From NCBI GenBank assembly GCA_009788135.1, contig WQSA01000031.1, positions 1 to 8,997 of the forward strand: a DNA stretch of 8,997 nt, written 5' to 3'. Within the stretch, counting starts at the first letter, position 1. The number at the start of each line of letters is the position of its first letter. Position numbers and translations under genes: made by a program. Below are positions 1 to 5,314 of this stretch, piece by piece. The notes under the pieces were generated by a model. That model had not been told where the DNA came from. It did no database searches and saw nothing but the letters and a program-made list of their open reading frames with translations. This DNA is from Candidatus Fibrimonadales bacterium (GTDB lineage Bacteria > Fibrobacterota > Fibrobacteria > Fibrobacterales > Fibrobacteraceae).

Positions 1-144
1 GAGGTGAAATCTTCCGATAATGTAAGGGCACGCTCGCTTGCGGAATATTCAAAAAAGTATTCGCCCGGCAGAACTATTGTCACATCGCTAAAAAATGTCG
101 GGGGGAATCACATTCCGCTGTATTTGCTGTGGAGGGGAGTGTGA
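1..144 (+). CDS. C-terminal fragment of a probable AAA/DUF4143 family ATPase
   Basis: Frame 1 is open from the window edge to a TGA at 142-144, giving the last 47 residues of a protein that begins outside the window. The tail contains VKSSDNVRARSLAEY, a KYSPGRTIVTSL stretch and a final IPLYLL. From memory, this resembles the end of AAA-type ATPases with a C-terminal DUF4143 domain. Those proteins typically finish with a 'K..DN.KAKSL..Y..KY.P...IR.SL' segment and an 'IPLY' strand, and they are abundant in Fibrobacter and Bacteroidetes genomes. Their function is poorly defined. The match is by eye over a short fragment, so the family call is moderate. The gene converges on the minus-strand protease with only 4 bp between the stop codons, and no terminator hairpin is visible there. 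Confidence 0.6.
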   Translation, partial: EVKSSDNVRARSLAEYSKKYSPGRTIVTSLKNVGGNHIPLYLLWRGV

Positions 145-148
145 TTAA

Positions 149-2887
149 TCACCTCGCCGCTACTCGCAAAATTTGGTTGTTCACTCGCACAATATAAAAG
201 CCTGTCTGAACCCCTATTCTGAGTTGAGAGTTGAAAGTTGAGAGTTGAGAGTTGTATATTCGCTTGCCTTGCAAGTTATAGACTTCTACTTTTGCGTTGG
301 CTGGCACATTTTCTAGCATTATTGTTTTGTTTGCGTAATGTGCTTTGATGGTGGTTTTAGTTATTTGCGGGATTTTGATTGGCGTTATAAATTCGCCTGA
401 TTCGGAAATCGCTATAAAGCCTGTGTTTTCGCCGTTCTCATACTGGATTCCGAGCTTGCCGTCTTTGTTTGCCCAAACTGCTGTTGCTCCGGATGATGCT
501 GTTAAATTATCGCTTGTGCCTAGAGTGTAGTTTAATGTGCCGCTTGGCTTGTTCCAGGCTATTATTGCGGCGTTGTTGGGAGTGTCTTCGCTTTTGTTTA
601 GGTTGTGGGTGCCGGATACTACAGAGGCGGCTGTTGCGCCAACGCCAAATATAAGACCGCCGTTTATGTTGGAAGTGCCTGTGGCAAAACGTATTGCACC
701 ACCATCGGTAGCTGCAGTATTGCCAACGATTTCTCCACCGTTCATGGTGAATAAGCCATCTGATATGCTAACGCCACCGCCACGAGTGCCCGCAATATTA
801 TCGCTGATTTTACCGTTTTGCAAGGTAAATGCAGATGCAGCACCGCTTATACGCACACCGCCGCCCCAGTTGGAGGCTGTGTTGCCGCTTATTTCACCGC
901 CGTTCATGGTAAATGTGCCTCCTGATACTCTCACACCGCCACCATCAGTCCCGGCAATGTTGCCACTGATTTTACCACCGGCATTCATAGTAAATGTGCC
1001 GGATGTGGCTACACCGCCACTGGTAGTAGCAGCTGTATTATTGCTTATTTCACCGCCGTTCATTGTGAATGTGCCAATTACTGATACTCCGCCTGTAGCA
1101 GAATTTCCAGAATTTCCGCTGATTTTTCCGCCTTGCATAGTAAACACTGATGTTGCGCTATTGATGCGCACGCCGCCACCTGTTGCAGCAGTATTGCCGC
1201 TTATCTCTCCACCGTTCATATTGAATATGCCGTTAGAGTATATATATACGCCGCCACCATTATCGGAGTTTACATTATTGCGCAATACTGCGCCTTCTTT
1301 CATAATCAGCGTACCGCCAGCATTCACTCTCACGAGCGTTCCACCGCCGCCAGTCGCTGCAACTTCCTCGCAGGGATCGCCTATCAAATTGCCGTCGTCA
1401 TCAAATTCATCATAGCATTCTTCCTTGCCAAAGTTAGCATTGCCGCCACCATCTATAATTATATTTTCCAAAATGAGCGTTCTGCCGGAACCCACAGTAA
1501 ATAAGTTGCCTATTACGCCACGCTTGATAATAGCAGGCGTAGTTCCTGCACTTCGTATGGTAAGAGTTATGCCAGGCGTTTTTGGTGCCGGAATGCTAAT
1601 GAGCATATCGTCAAGCGTGAAGTTTTCATCGACTACAGCCTCAACATTTTCCGTTGCCCTTGCATAAGACATAACATCATTGTAAAACTTGTATTTTGGC
1701 TGCATTTTATCTTCGTAGTCTCCATCTCCAATCCTGAATGTCATCACCGCACCGGTGTCGCTTATATGAGAGATGCTTATGCCAGATGGTGTACCATCGT
1801 GCCAAATGGCGGCTGGGCTGGTTGTGCTATTGAACTTAGTTCTAACGCCCGCGCGGAAAAGGTCGGTGTTATCGCCACTATTGGCCTTGTAATAAAGATC
1901 ATTTCGTCCATCAGCTTGCACAAGCGCCACGCGAGGGAAGCCTGGGCTTGAGCTTATATTAGAGCCATCTGTATGAATATGCCATATAGCAAGCCCGCTT
2001 CCCGGGAGAAGCGAGTCTCGGCCTTTGCGCAAGCGTGCTTCAATAAAGTAAGCCTCCTTATCGTTTCTCCTGTACACAAAAGCTTTATTACCATTCGCTT
2101 CAATGGAAAATTCTGTTCCCGGCGCAGCGTTGGTAATATCAATGGCGTCGGCCCATCCGGATAAATGCCTTAAATAAATGTTGGGTTGTTGAGGCCAGCT
2201 TCCGTCTCCTGTGCCGTCAGCCATCACGCACCATCTACGTAACCCGAATGAAAATTCGGGGTCTGCGCCACTATAATACAAATCCGGCCATCTTGGCTCT
2301 GGCACCAAATGACCGCTTTCGTGCACTACCGCACTAAGGCGTTTGCGTAGGTTGCCGTCAGTTCCCATGCCAGACATCTGGTAGAGCCTGACACCAACAC
2401 CGCTTATAGTAACATCACTGTAATGCGTTCCCTGATGTGCACCAAAACCACTTCCGGCATAAAATATATTGAGTGCTTGTACCCTATTGTTGTCATTGAT
2501 AGTAACCTCGCTAATATCAAAATCCATAGCTGCCAGTATGTCCAACGCATCTGCGATAATAGGCTGTCTATTATCTTGGTTTTCGTAATGCAATTTGTCG
2601 TATGGCAGGGTGATAATAGGAGTAACAATATTGGTATATTCAAAACGTCCGTTTGAAATATCGTAATAGTAATCGTGAACCAAGTCGAAAAATTCCTCTA
2701 TTTGTTCCTTAGTGTGCATGGACTTAACATCCTGGAACTCCACTGGTATCACCAGCGCAGCAAGCTTTCCAACTCTGGCGAAAGCTGGCAGTGCAAGCAT
2801 GGCAAGCAGAATAACAAGGAATGTGAATGTGGGTAAATTTGCAAACAGCGTTTTTTTAGCGATTAAATCGGAATATGTTTGTAGCAT
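149..2887 (-). CDS. Secreted M6-family metalloprotease with beta-helix repeats and T9SS-like C-terminal tail
   Basis: A 912-residue protein when started at the ATG at 2887. An in-frame GTG at 2932 would add 15 residues. I prefer the ATG because the extra codons lie in an AT-rich stretch that looks like a promoter; neither start has a strong ribosome binding site. A hydrophobic signal segment (TFLVILLAMLALPAFA, about residues 22-37) is followed by an M6 (immune inhibitor A-like) peptidase domain, about residues 40-390. It has a zinc motif HESGH at 189-193, then WPDLY, a WCVMADG turn and LPGSGLAIWHI, all in the usual M6 order. Residues about 440-755 form a right-handed beta-helix of repeated 'F.MNGGEISGNTA..GGGV' units. 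The last about 65 residues (KVEVYNLQGKRIYNSQL, then GFYIVRV) resemble a T9SS type A sorting domain. The likely role is extracellular protein degradation, secreted or surface-attached. The peptidase call is firm; the sorting-domain call is good; the substrate is unknown. Confidence 0.9.
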   Translation of the reverse strand: MLQTYSDLIAKKTLFANLPTFTFLVILLAMLALPAFARVGKLAALVIPVEFQDVKSMHTKEQIEEFFDLVHDYYYDISNGRFEYTNIVTPIITLPYDKLHYENQDNRQPIIADALDILAAMDFDISEVTINDNNRVQALNIFYAGSGFGAHQGTHYSDVTISGVGVRLYQMSGMGTDGNLRKRLSAVVHESGHLVPEPRWPDLYYSGADPEFSFGLRRWCVMADGTGDGSWPQQPNIYLRHLSGWADAIDITNAAPGTEFSIEANGNKAFVYRRNDKEAYFIEARLRKGRDSLLPGSGLAIWHIHTDGSNISSSPGFPRVALVQADGRNDLYYKANSGDNTDLFRAGVRTKFNSTTSPAAIWHDGTPSGISISHISDTGAVMTFRIGDGDYEDKMQPKYKFYNDVMSYARATENVEAVVDENFTLDDMLISIPAPKTPGITLTIRSAGTTPAIIKRGVIGNLFTVGSGRTLILENIIIDGGGNANFGKEECYDEFDDDGNLIGDPCEEVAATGGGGTLVRVNAGGTLIMKEGAVLRNNVNSDNGGGVYIYSNGIFNMNGGEISGNTAATGGGVRINSATSVFTMQGGKISGNSGNSATGGVSVIGTFTMNGGEISNNTAATTSGGVATSGTFTMNAGGKISGNIAGTDGGGVRVSGGTFTMNGGEISGNTASNWGGGVRISGAASAFTLQNGKISDNIAGTRGGGVSISDGLFTMNGGEIVGNTAATDGGAIRFATGTSNINGGLIFGVGATAASVVSGTHNLNKSEDTPNNAAIIAWNKPSGTLNYTLGTSDNLTASSGATAVWANKDGKLGIQYENGENTGFIAISESGEFITPIKIPQITKTTIKAHYANKTIMLENVPANAKVEVYNLQGKRIYNSQLSTFNSQLRIGVQTGFYIVRVNNQILRVAAR
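221..255. repeat. Five tandem heptamers (GAGTTGA) inside the protease tail
   Basis: Five consecutive 7-bp units read GAGTTGA, GAGTTGA, AAGTTGA, GAGTTGA and GAGTTGT on the + strand. Read on the minus strand they encode the NSQLSTFNSQLR segment of the sorting domain. Three heptamers make 21 bp, so the protein repeats every seven residues and any gain or loss of three heptamers keeps the frame. The array sits between the two conserved strands of the tail, where length should be tolerated. Similar NSQLST-type stretches are familiar from other Bacteroidetes and Fibrobacterota proteins (recollection, not checked). Confidence 0.85.
657..1214. repeat. Eight-unit coding repeat of the beta-helix domain
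   Basis: A core resembling CCGCCGTTCATGGT on the + strand (minus strand: MNGGE or its variants) recurs at 657, 735, 810, 897, 975, 1053, 1128 and 1209. The spacings are 78, 75, 87, 78, 78, 75 and 81 bp, all multiples of three. Each unit encodes 25-29 residues of the form 'F(T/N)MNGGEISGNTA...GGGV(R)I', fitting one or more rungs of a parallel beta-helix. Units diverge most in the linker before GGGV. Weaker related units continue past 1290. The repeated DNA gives the unit count a ready route to change by recombination without breaking the frame. Confidence 0.85.
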
Positions 2888-3070
2888 GGATGTAATATAT
2901 ATTATTTTAATAAAAAGCTTCCGGTTCCCCACAACTTCCCCGAACTTTCATCAACAAAACCCCAAAATCCGTCATTTTCATGTCATTTTTTGGAGAAAAG
3001 GCTGTTTTCCTGATGACTAAATTGCCTAAAGCTTCCATCCTGAAAATCCGATATTATGAGTATGGCAAAG

Positions 3071-3150
3071 AGGTTAGCCTAGGCTAGCGGGGAATAGAAG
3101 CCCAGCCCTTAACCGGGTCTCCGAGAGGAATAGATAGTGCGAACCTATCC
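3071..3150. ncRNA. Candidate structured RNA or hairpin-rich remnant, family not recognised
   Basis: A GC-richer block in an AT-rich spacer with several possible stems. A perfect 12-bp palindrome TAGCCTAGGCTA lies at 3075-3086. AGA-AG-CCC at about 3097-3104 can pair with GGGTCT at 3115-3120. CTC-CGA-GAG follows at 3119-3127. GATAG at 3133-3137 pairs with CTATC at 3145-3149 over a 7-nt loop. It has no matching ORF and does not look like a tRNA, SRP RNA or RNase P segment. It could be an expressed small RNA, a 5' leader element of the downstream toxin-antitoxin operon, or the remnant of a mobile element with structured ends. Strand is undetermined and the call rests only on composition and by-eye pairing. 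Confidence 0.3.
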
Positions 3151-3188
3151 TTTGTCACTAAAAATCTGATTTTTCTCAATTAAATCTC

Positions 3189-3231
3189 GTGCAATTTACT
3201 ATATTTATACTTAAACAGAAGGAGATTGCAC
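3189..3231 (+). promoter_or_regulatory. Toxin-antitoxin promoter and candidate autoregulatory operator
   Basis: GTGCAAT at 3189-3195 is the exact reverse complement of ATTGCAC at 3225-3231. The two 7-bp arms bracket an AT-rich promoter-like box (TATATTTATAC, 3200-3210) and the ribosome binding site GGAG at 3221-3224; the right arm ends one base before the antitoxin ATG. RelB/DinJ antitoxins are ribbon-helix-helix DNA-binding proteins that repress their own operon at inverted repeats, so these arms are reasonable half-sites. In the transcript they could instead pair and hide the start codon. No clear -35 box is visible. Confidence 0.45.
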
Positions 3232-3232
3232 T

Positions 3233-3505
3233 ATGTCTGAAAGCATAAATGTCACTATTCGCTTAGATAGGGCTGTTAAAGAGCAGGCTGAAGATATGTT
3301 CCATTCTTTTGGAATGAATCTGTCAACCGCTGTTAATGTGTTTATTCGTCAAGCTTTGCGTTTGGGTAAAATGCCATTCAGCATTTCCGATCCTTTTTAC
3401 AGCGAAAAGAATCAAGCCAGGCTTAGAGACTCCATAGAGCAATACAAAGCTGGAAAAATTGTTGTGAAAACTATGGAAGAATTAGAGGCTATGGAGAATG
3501 AATAA
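3233..3505 (+). CDS. Type II antitoxin, RelB/DinJ family
   Basis: A 90-residue protein starting at ATG with GGAG 8 nt upstream. The N-terminal half (INVTIRLDRAVKEQAEDMFHSFGMNLSTAVNVFIRQALRLGKMPFSI, about residues 5-51) is a textbook RelB/DinJ ribbon-helix-helix domain: a basic strand, then a helix with AED.F..FGM, then the 'STA(V/I)N.F.RQ' helix that builds the dimer. The acidic C-terminal half (about 55-90) should wrap and neutralise the toxin. It would act in the cytoplasm, binding the toxin encoded next and repressing its own promoter through the flanking inverted repeat. The stop codon overlaps the toxin start by 8 bp (ATGAATAA), coupling translation. The family call is strong, although YoeB toxins are more classically paired with YefM/Phd-type antitoxins. 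Confidence 0.93.
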   Translation: MSESINVTIRLDRAVKEQAEDMFHSFGMNLSTAVNVFIRQALRLGKMPFSISDPFYSEKNQARLRDSIEQYKAGKIVVKTMEELEAMENE

Positions 3506-3758
3506 ATCTTTTTCGGATAATGCTTGGGAAGAATATACTTACTGGCAGTCGCAAGACAAAAAAACTTTGAAACGAATAAATGCTCTGTTAAAAGATATTG
3601 ATAGAAGTCCTTATGAGGGGATTGGCAAACCGGAACCTTTGAAAGAGAATTGGAGCGGTTTTTGGTCTAGAAGGATAGACGATGTAAACAGAATTATTTA
3701 TAAGGTTGAAAACGGGCATCTCATAATTGTGCAGTGTGGCTCGCATTATGAGGGGTGA
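3498..3758 (+). CDS. yoeB: Type II toxin, Txe/YoeB family mRNA interferase
   Basis: An 86-residue protein that closely follows the E. coli YoeB pattern along its whole length: WEEYTYWQSQDKKTLKRIN, then PYEGIGKPEPLKENWSGFW and SRRIDDVNRIIYKV, ending CGSHY. The residues known to matter for YoeB catalysis are all present at the expected numbers: Glu46, Arg65, His83 and Tyr84. It should therefore be an active ribosome-dependent endoribonuclease that cleaves mRNA in the A site when not bound by its antitoxin. The only oddity is a two-residue extension (Glu-Gly) after the catalytic His-Tyr, which is normally the extreme C-terminus. The start overlaps the antitoxin by 8 bp, as usual for such pairs. 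Confidence 0.95.
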   Translation: MNKSFSDNAWEEYTYWQSQDKKTLKRINALLKDIDRSPYEGIGKPEPLKENWSGFWSRRIDDVNRIIYKVENGHLIIVQCGSHYEG

Positions 3759-3829
3759 GAAATTACTGAGTTCGCAGTATATTGTAAATAACATAGATGA
3801 ATTTATAGCGGCGGAGCCATTACAGTTAT

Positions 3830-3869
3830 AGTTTTTGCAAGAATTTCCAAAAACTTTTGTATATTTATA
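3830..3869 (+). promoter_or_regulatory. Dyad plus AT-rich promoter-like box upstream of the 34-codon ORF
   Basis: AGTTTTTG at 3830-3837 is the exact reverse complement of CAAAAACT at 3848-3855, with 10 nt between them. It is followed directly by TTTG and then TATATTTATA at 3860-3869, the same decamer found at 3200-3209 before the antitoxin. The dyad could be an operator for the small ORF, or an AT-rich terminator of the toxin-antitoxin transcript (stem followed by four T). The two readings are not exclusive. Confidence 0.35.
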
Positions 3870-3888
3870 GAAATTGGGAGATTTTGCC

Positions 3889-3993
3889 ATGCAAGACAAT
3901 CATGAGAAAGTGATATTGACACAGGATAAGAATTTTATAGCTTCTTATGATGGGATAAAAATTAAGAATGTGATTGATTTTTTACTGGAGTAG
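3889..3993 (+). CDS. Small 34-residue ORF of unknown function
   Basis: ATG at 3889, TAG at 3991-3993, encoding MQDNHEKVILTQDKNFIA followed by SYDGIKIKNVIDFLLE. A GGGAG ribosome binding site at 3876-3880 sits 8 nt upstream, and a promoter-like TATATTTATA box with a dyad lies just before it. That arrangement is better than expected for a chance ORF of this length. The peptide has no membrane segment, cysteine or recognisable domain; its C-terminal half could form a strand-helix. It may be a genuine small protein, the truncated start of a longer gene, or a third component of the adjacent toxin-antitoxin locus. I do not recognise it. Confidence 0.4.
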   Translation: MQDNHEKVILTQDKNFIASYDGIKIKNVIDFLLE

Positions 3994-4049
3994 TGTTTTT
4001 GTCCCGATTTTTTAGAGTCTCCACTGCGAGCTTCCTGTTTTTTCTATCT

Positions 4050-4071
4050 TTTACTCCATGAGTAAATTTTT
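4050..4071 (+). terminator. Possible AT-rich terminator or leader hairpin
   Basis: TTTACTC (4050-4056), loop CAT, and GAGTAAA (4060-4066) form a perfect 7-bp stem followed by five T. It lies after the 34-codon ORF and 22 nt before the start codon of the next gene. It could end upstream transcripts or work as an attenuator in the leader of the 4094 operon. Stem GC content is low, so it would be weak. Confidence 0.35.
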
Positions 4072-4093
4072 AACCAGACGAGGTAGGTAAAAA

Positions 4094-5314
4094 ATGAAAC
4101 AAGTAGTTTGCGAAGTGTGTCAGGGCGAATTGCTTAAACAAGATGGCTTGTTTATTTGCCAACACTGCGGAATTAAATATTCTGTTGAAGAAGTCAAGAG
4201 AATGCTGACCGAAATGCAACAAAAAGCTGAAAAATTAAAAGAAGAAGCAAGATTAAAGGAAGAGCAGAGACTAAAAGAAGAAGAGGAGAGGCTAAAAGAA
4301 GAAGCAAGATTAAAGGAGGAGCAGAGGCTAAAAGAAGAAGAGGAAAGGCTAAAGGCCGAAGAAGAAAGGCTAAAAGAAGAGCAAAGATTAAAGGAGGAGC
4401 AAAGGCTAAAAGAAGAAGAGCAGAGATTAAAAGGAGAAAAGGAAAAAATAATAAAAGAAAAAGAAAGATTAAAAAAAGAAGATGAAAAGCTAAAAGAAGA
4501 AGAGGAAAGGCTAAAAGAAGAGGAGCGGAGATTAAAAGAAGAAAAGGAAAAATTGAGAGAAGAGCATGGGTTAAAAGAAGCCGAAGACTCAAAAGAAGAA
4601 AGTTCAAAGGAAGAAAGCTCAAAAGAAGATGGTCCAAAAGAAGCAGAGAATTATTTATTTGCCGAGCCGGTAACACAGAAGAAAGGTTATTTTCGTTATG
4701 TTATAATAATAATTATTATTGCAATTATTGCATTTCTTGTTAAAAATTGTTATATAGATGAGGAAGCCGAAAACGAGAATGCTGCAAATGCTTTGCAACA
4801 AAATTCCGAGCAAAGTTTAGATGCCGATAGCATAGAAAAACACATTGCAGATTCTATAGAGGAAAAGCAGAAAGAGGAAGCTGCCGCCGCTGCCGCCGCC
4901 GCAGAAGCCGCCAAAGCTGCACGAAGAGCCGAAGAAGCTGCACGAAAAGCGGAAGCCGAGCGCATAATTGCAGAAGAACCAATGGTGTGGCCGCCGCCAA
5001 GAACAGAAAAGGCAGAAAAACAGGAAAAAACGGAAAGAGAAGAAAAAGAATCCGCTTCAACTGCTGGAGCTCAAACTTACAAAACAGGTTTTAATTGCAA
5101 AACAACCAAAGCGAAGGCTGCCGTAGCGATTTGCGGCGATGAAGAATTGGCAAATATGAATTTGGAAATGCTAAAATTGTATAAGCCTATAGCAGATTAT
5201 TTTGAAGACGACCAAAAGGAATGGACCAAGAAGCGAAATCAATGCGAGGACGATGTTGCCTGCTTGAAAAAAGAATATAGAGCGAGGCTTAAGTTTTTAA
5301 GAGATAATCAGTGA
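4094..5314 (+). CDS. Zinc ribbon - coiled coil - membrane - LprI-like domain protein
   Basis: A 406-residue protein with an AGG-rich ribosome binding site at 4081-4087. Residues 1-30 form a small zinc ribbon (Cys6, Cys9, Cys22, Cys25). Residues about 36-165 are an extremely charged coiled coil of repeated RLKEEE/RLKEEQ units. A single hydrophobic segment (FRYVIIIIIIAIIAFLV, about 200-216) follows. After it come an Ala-rich helix (about 257-300), a Pro/Glu/Lys linker, and a C-terminal domain (about 330-406) with Cys335, Cys347, Cys384 and Cys390. The patterns FNCKTTKAKAAVAICGD and WTKKRNQCEDDVACLKKEY match LprI/DUF1311-type domains, a family that includes a lysozyme inhibitor. Four cysteines suit two disulfides in the periplasm, so the ribbon and coil are probably cytoplasmic. 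No biochemical role is known to me; an envelope-spanning sensor or scaffold is only a guess. It overlaps the next gene by 4 bp (GTGA). Confidence 0.85.
   Translation: MKQVVCEVCQGELLKQDGLFICQHCGIKYSVEEVKRMLTEMQQKAEKLKEEARLKEEQRLKEEEERLKEEARLKEEQRLKEEEERLKAEEERLKEEQRLKEEQRLKEEEQRLKGEKEKIIKEKERLKKEDEKLKEEEERLKEEERRLKEEKEKLREEHGLKEAEDSKEESSKEESSKEDGPKEAENYLFAEPVTQKKGYFRYVIIIIIIAIIAFLVKNCYIDEEAENENAANALQQNSEQSLDADSIEKHIADSIEEKQKEEAAAAAAAAEAAKAARRAEEAARKAEAERIIAEEPMVWPPPRTEKAEKQEKTEREEKESASTAGAQTYKTGFNCKTTKAKAAVAICGDEELANMNLEMLKLYKPIADYFEDDQKEWTKKRNQCEDDVACLKKEYRARLKFLRDNQ
4230..4590 (+). repeat. Low-complexity coding repeat of the Lys/Glu coiled coil
   Basis: Purine-only runs such as AGGCTAAAAGAAGAAGAG recur many times with small changes, each encoding RLKEE plus one or two Glu or Gln. 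Spacing is mostly 6-8 codons. The repeat explains a long leucine-rich ORF on the opposite strand, which is an artefact. The array is expected to vary in length between strains. Confidence 0.75.

Larger units (their letters stand above)
2888..3232. other. Intergenic region between protease and toxin-antitoxin operon
   Basis: No convincing ORF lies here. The left end (about 2889-2915) is an AT-rich stretch with TAATATATATTA, which could hold the minus-strand promoter of the protease. From 2916 to about 3060 I see nothing recognisable. From about 3071 to 3150 the sequence becomes noticeably richer in G and C and contains several short inverted repeats (separate entry). At 3160-3174 a small AT dyad (AAAAATC, T, GATTTTT) could act as a weak terminator. 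The right end is the toxin-antitoxin promoter and operator region. Confidence 0.6.

Noticed and set aside
657..1214. CRISPR array suggested by regular repeats of about 78 bp
   Set aside because: The repeats are imperfect, all spacings are multiples of three and they encode a continuous beta-helix domain.
537..1415. 292-codon proline-rich ORF on the + strand
   Set aside because: It is the exact antisense of the Gly/Asn-rich beta-helix repeats of the protease; its Pro-rich composition follows from that, and no ribosome binding site or domain supports it.
3071..3150. tRNA or tRNA-like gene
   Set aside because: No T-loop GTTC consensus, no acceptor pairing and no cloverleaf spacing could be found.
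4058..4090. Ten-codon leader peptide ORF (MSKFLTRRGR)
   Set aside because: It has no ribosome binding site and overlaps the hairpin and the ribosome binding site of the next gene; the short length makes chance likely.
4194..4676. 160-codon leucine-rich ORF on the minus strand
   Set aside because: It is the antisense of the Lys/Glu coiled-coil repeat; the apparent membrane-like leucine runs are CTT/CTC complements of GAA/AAG codons.
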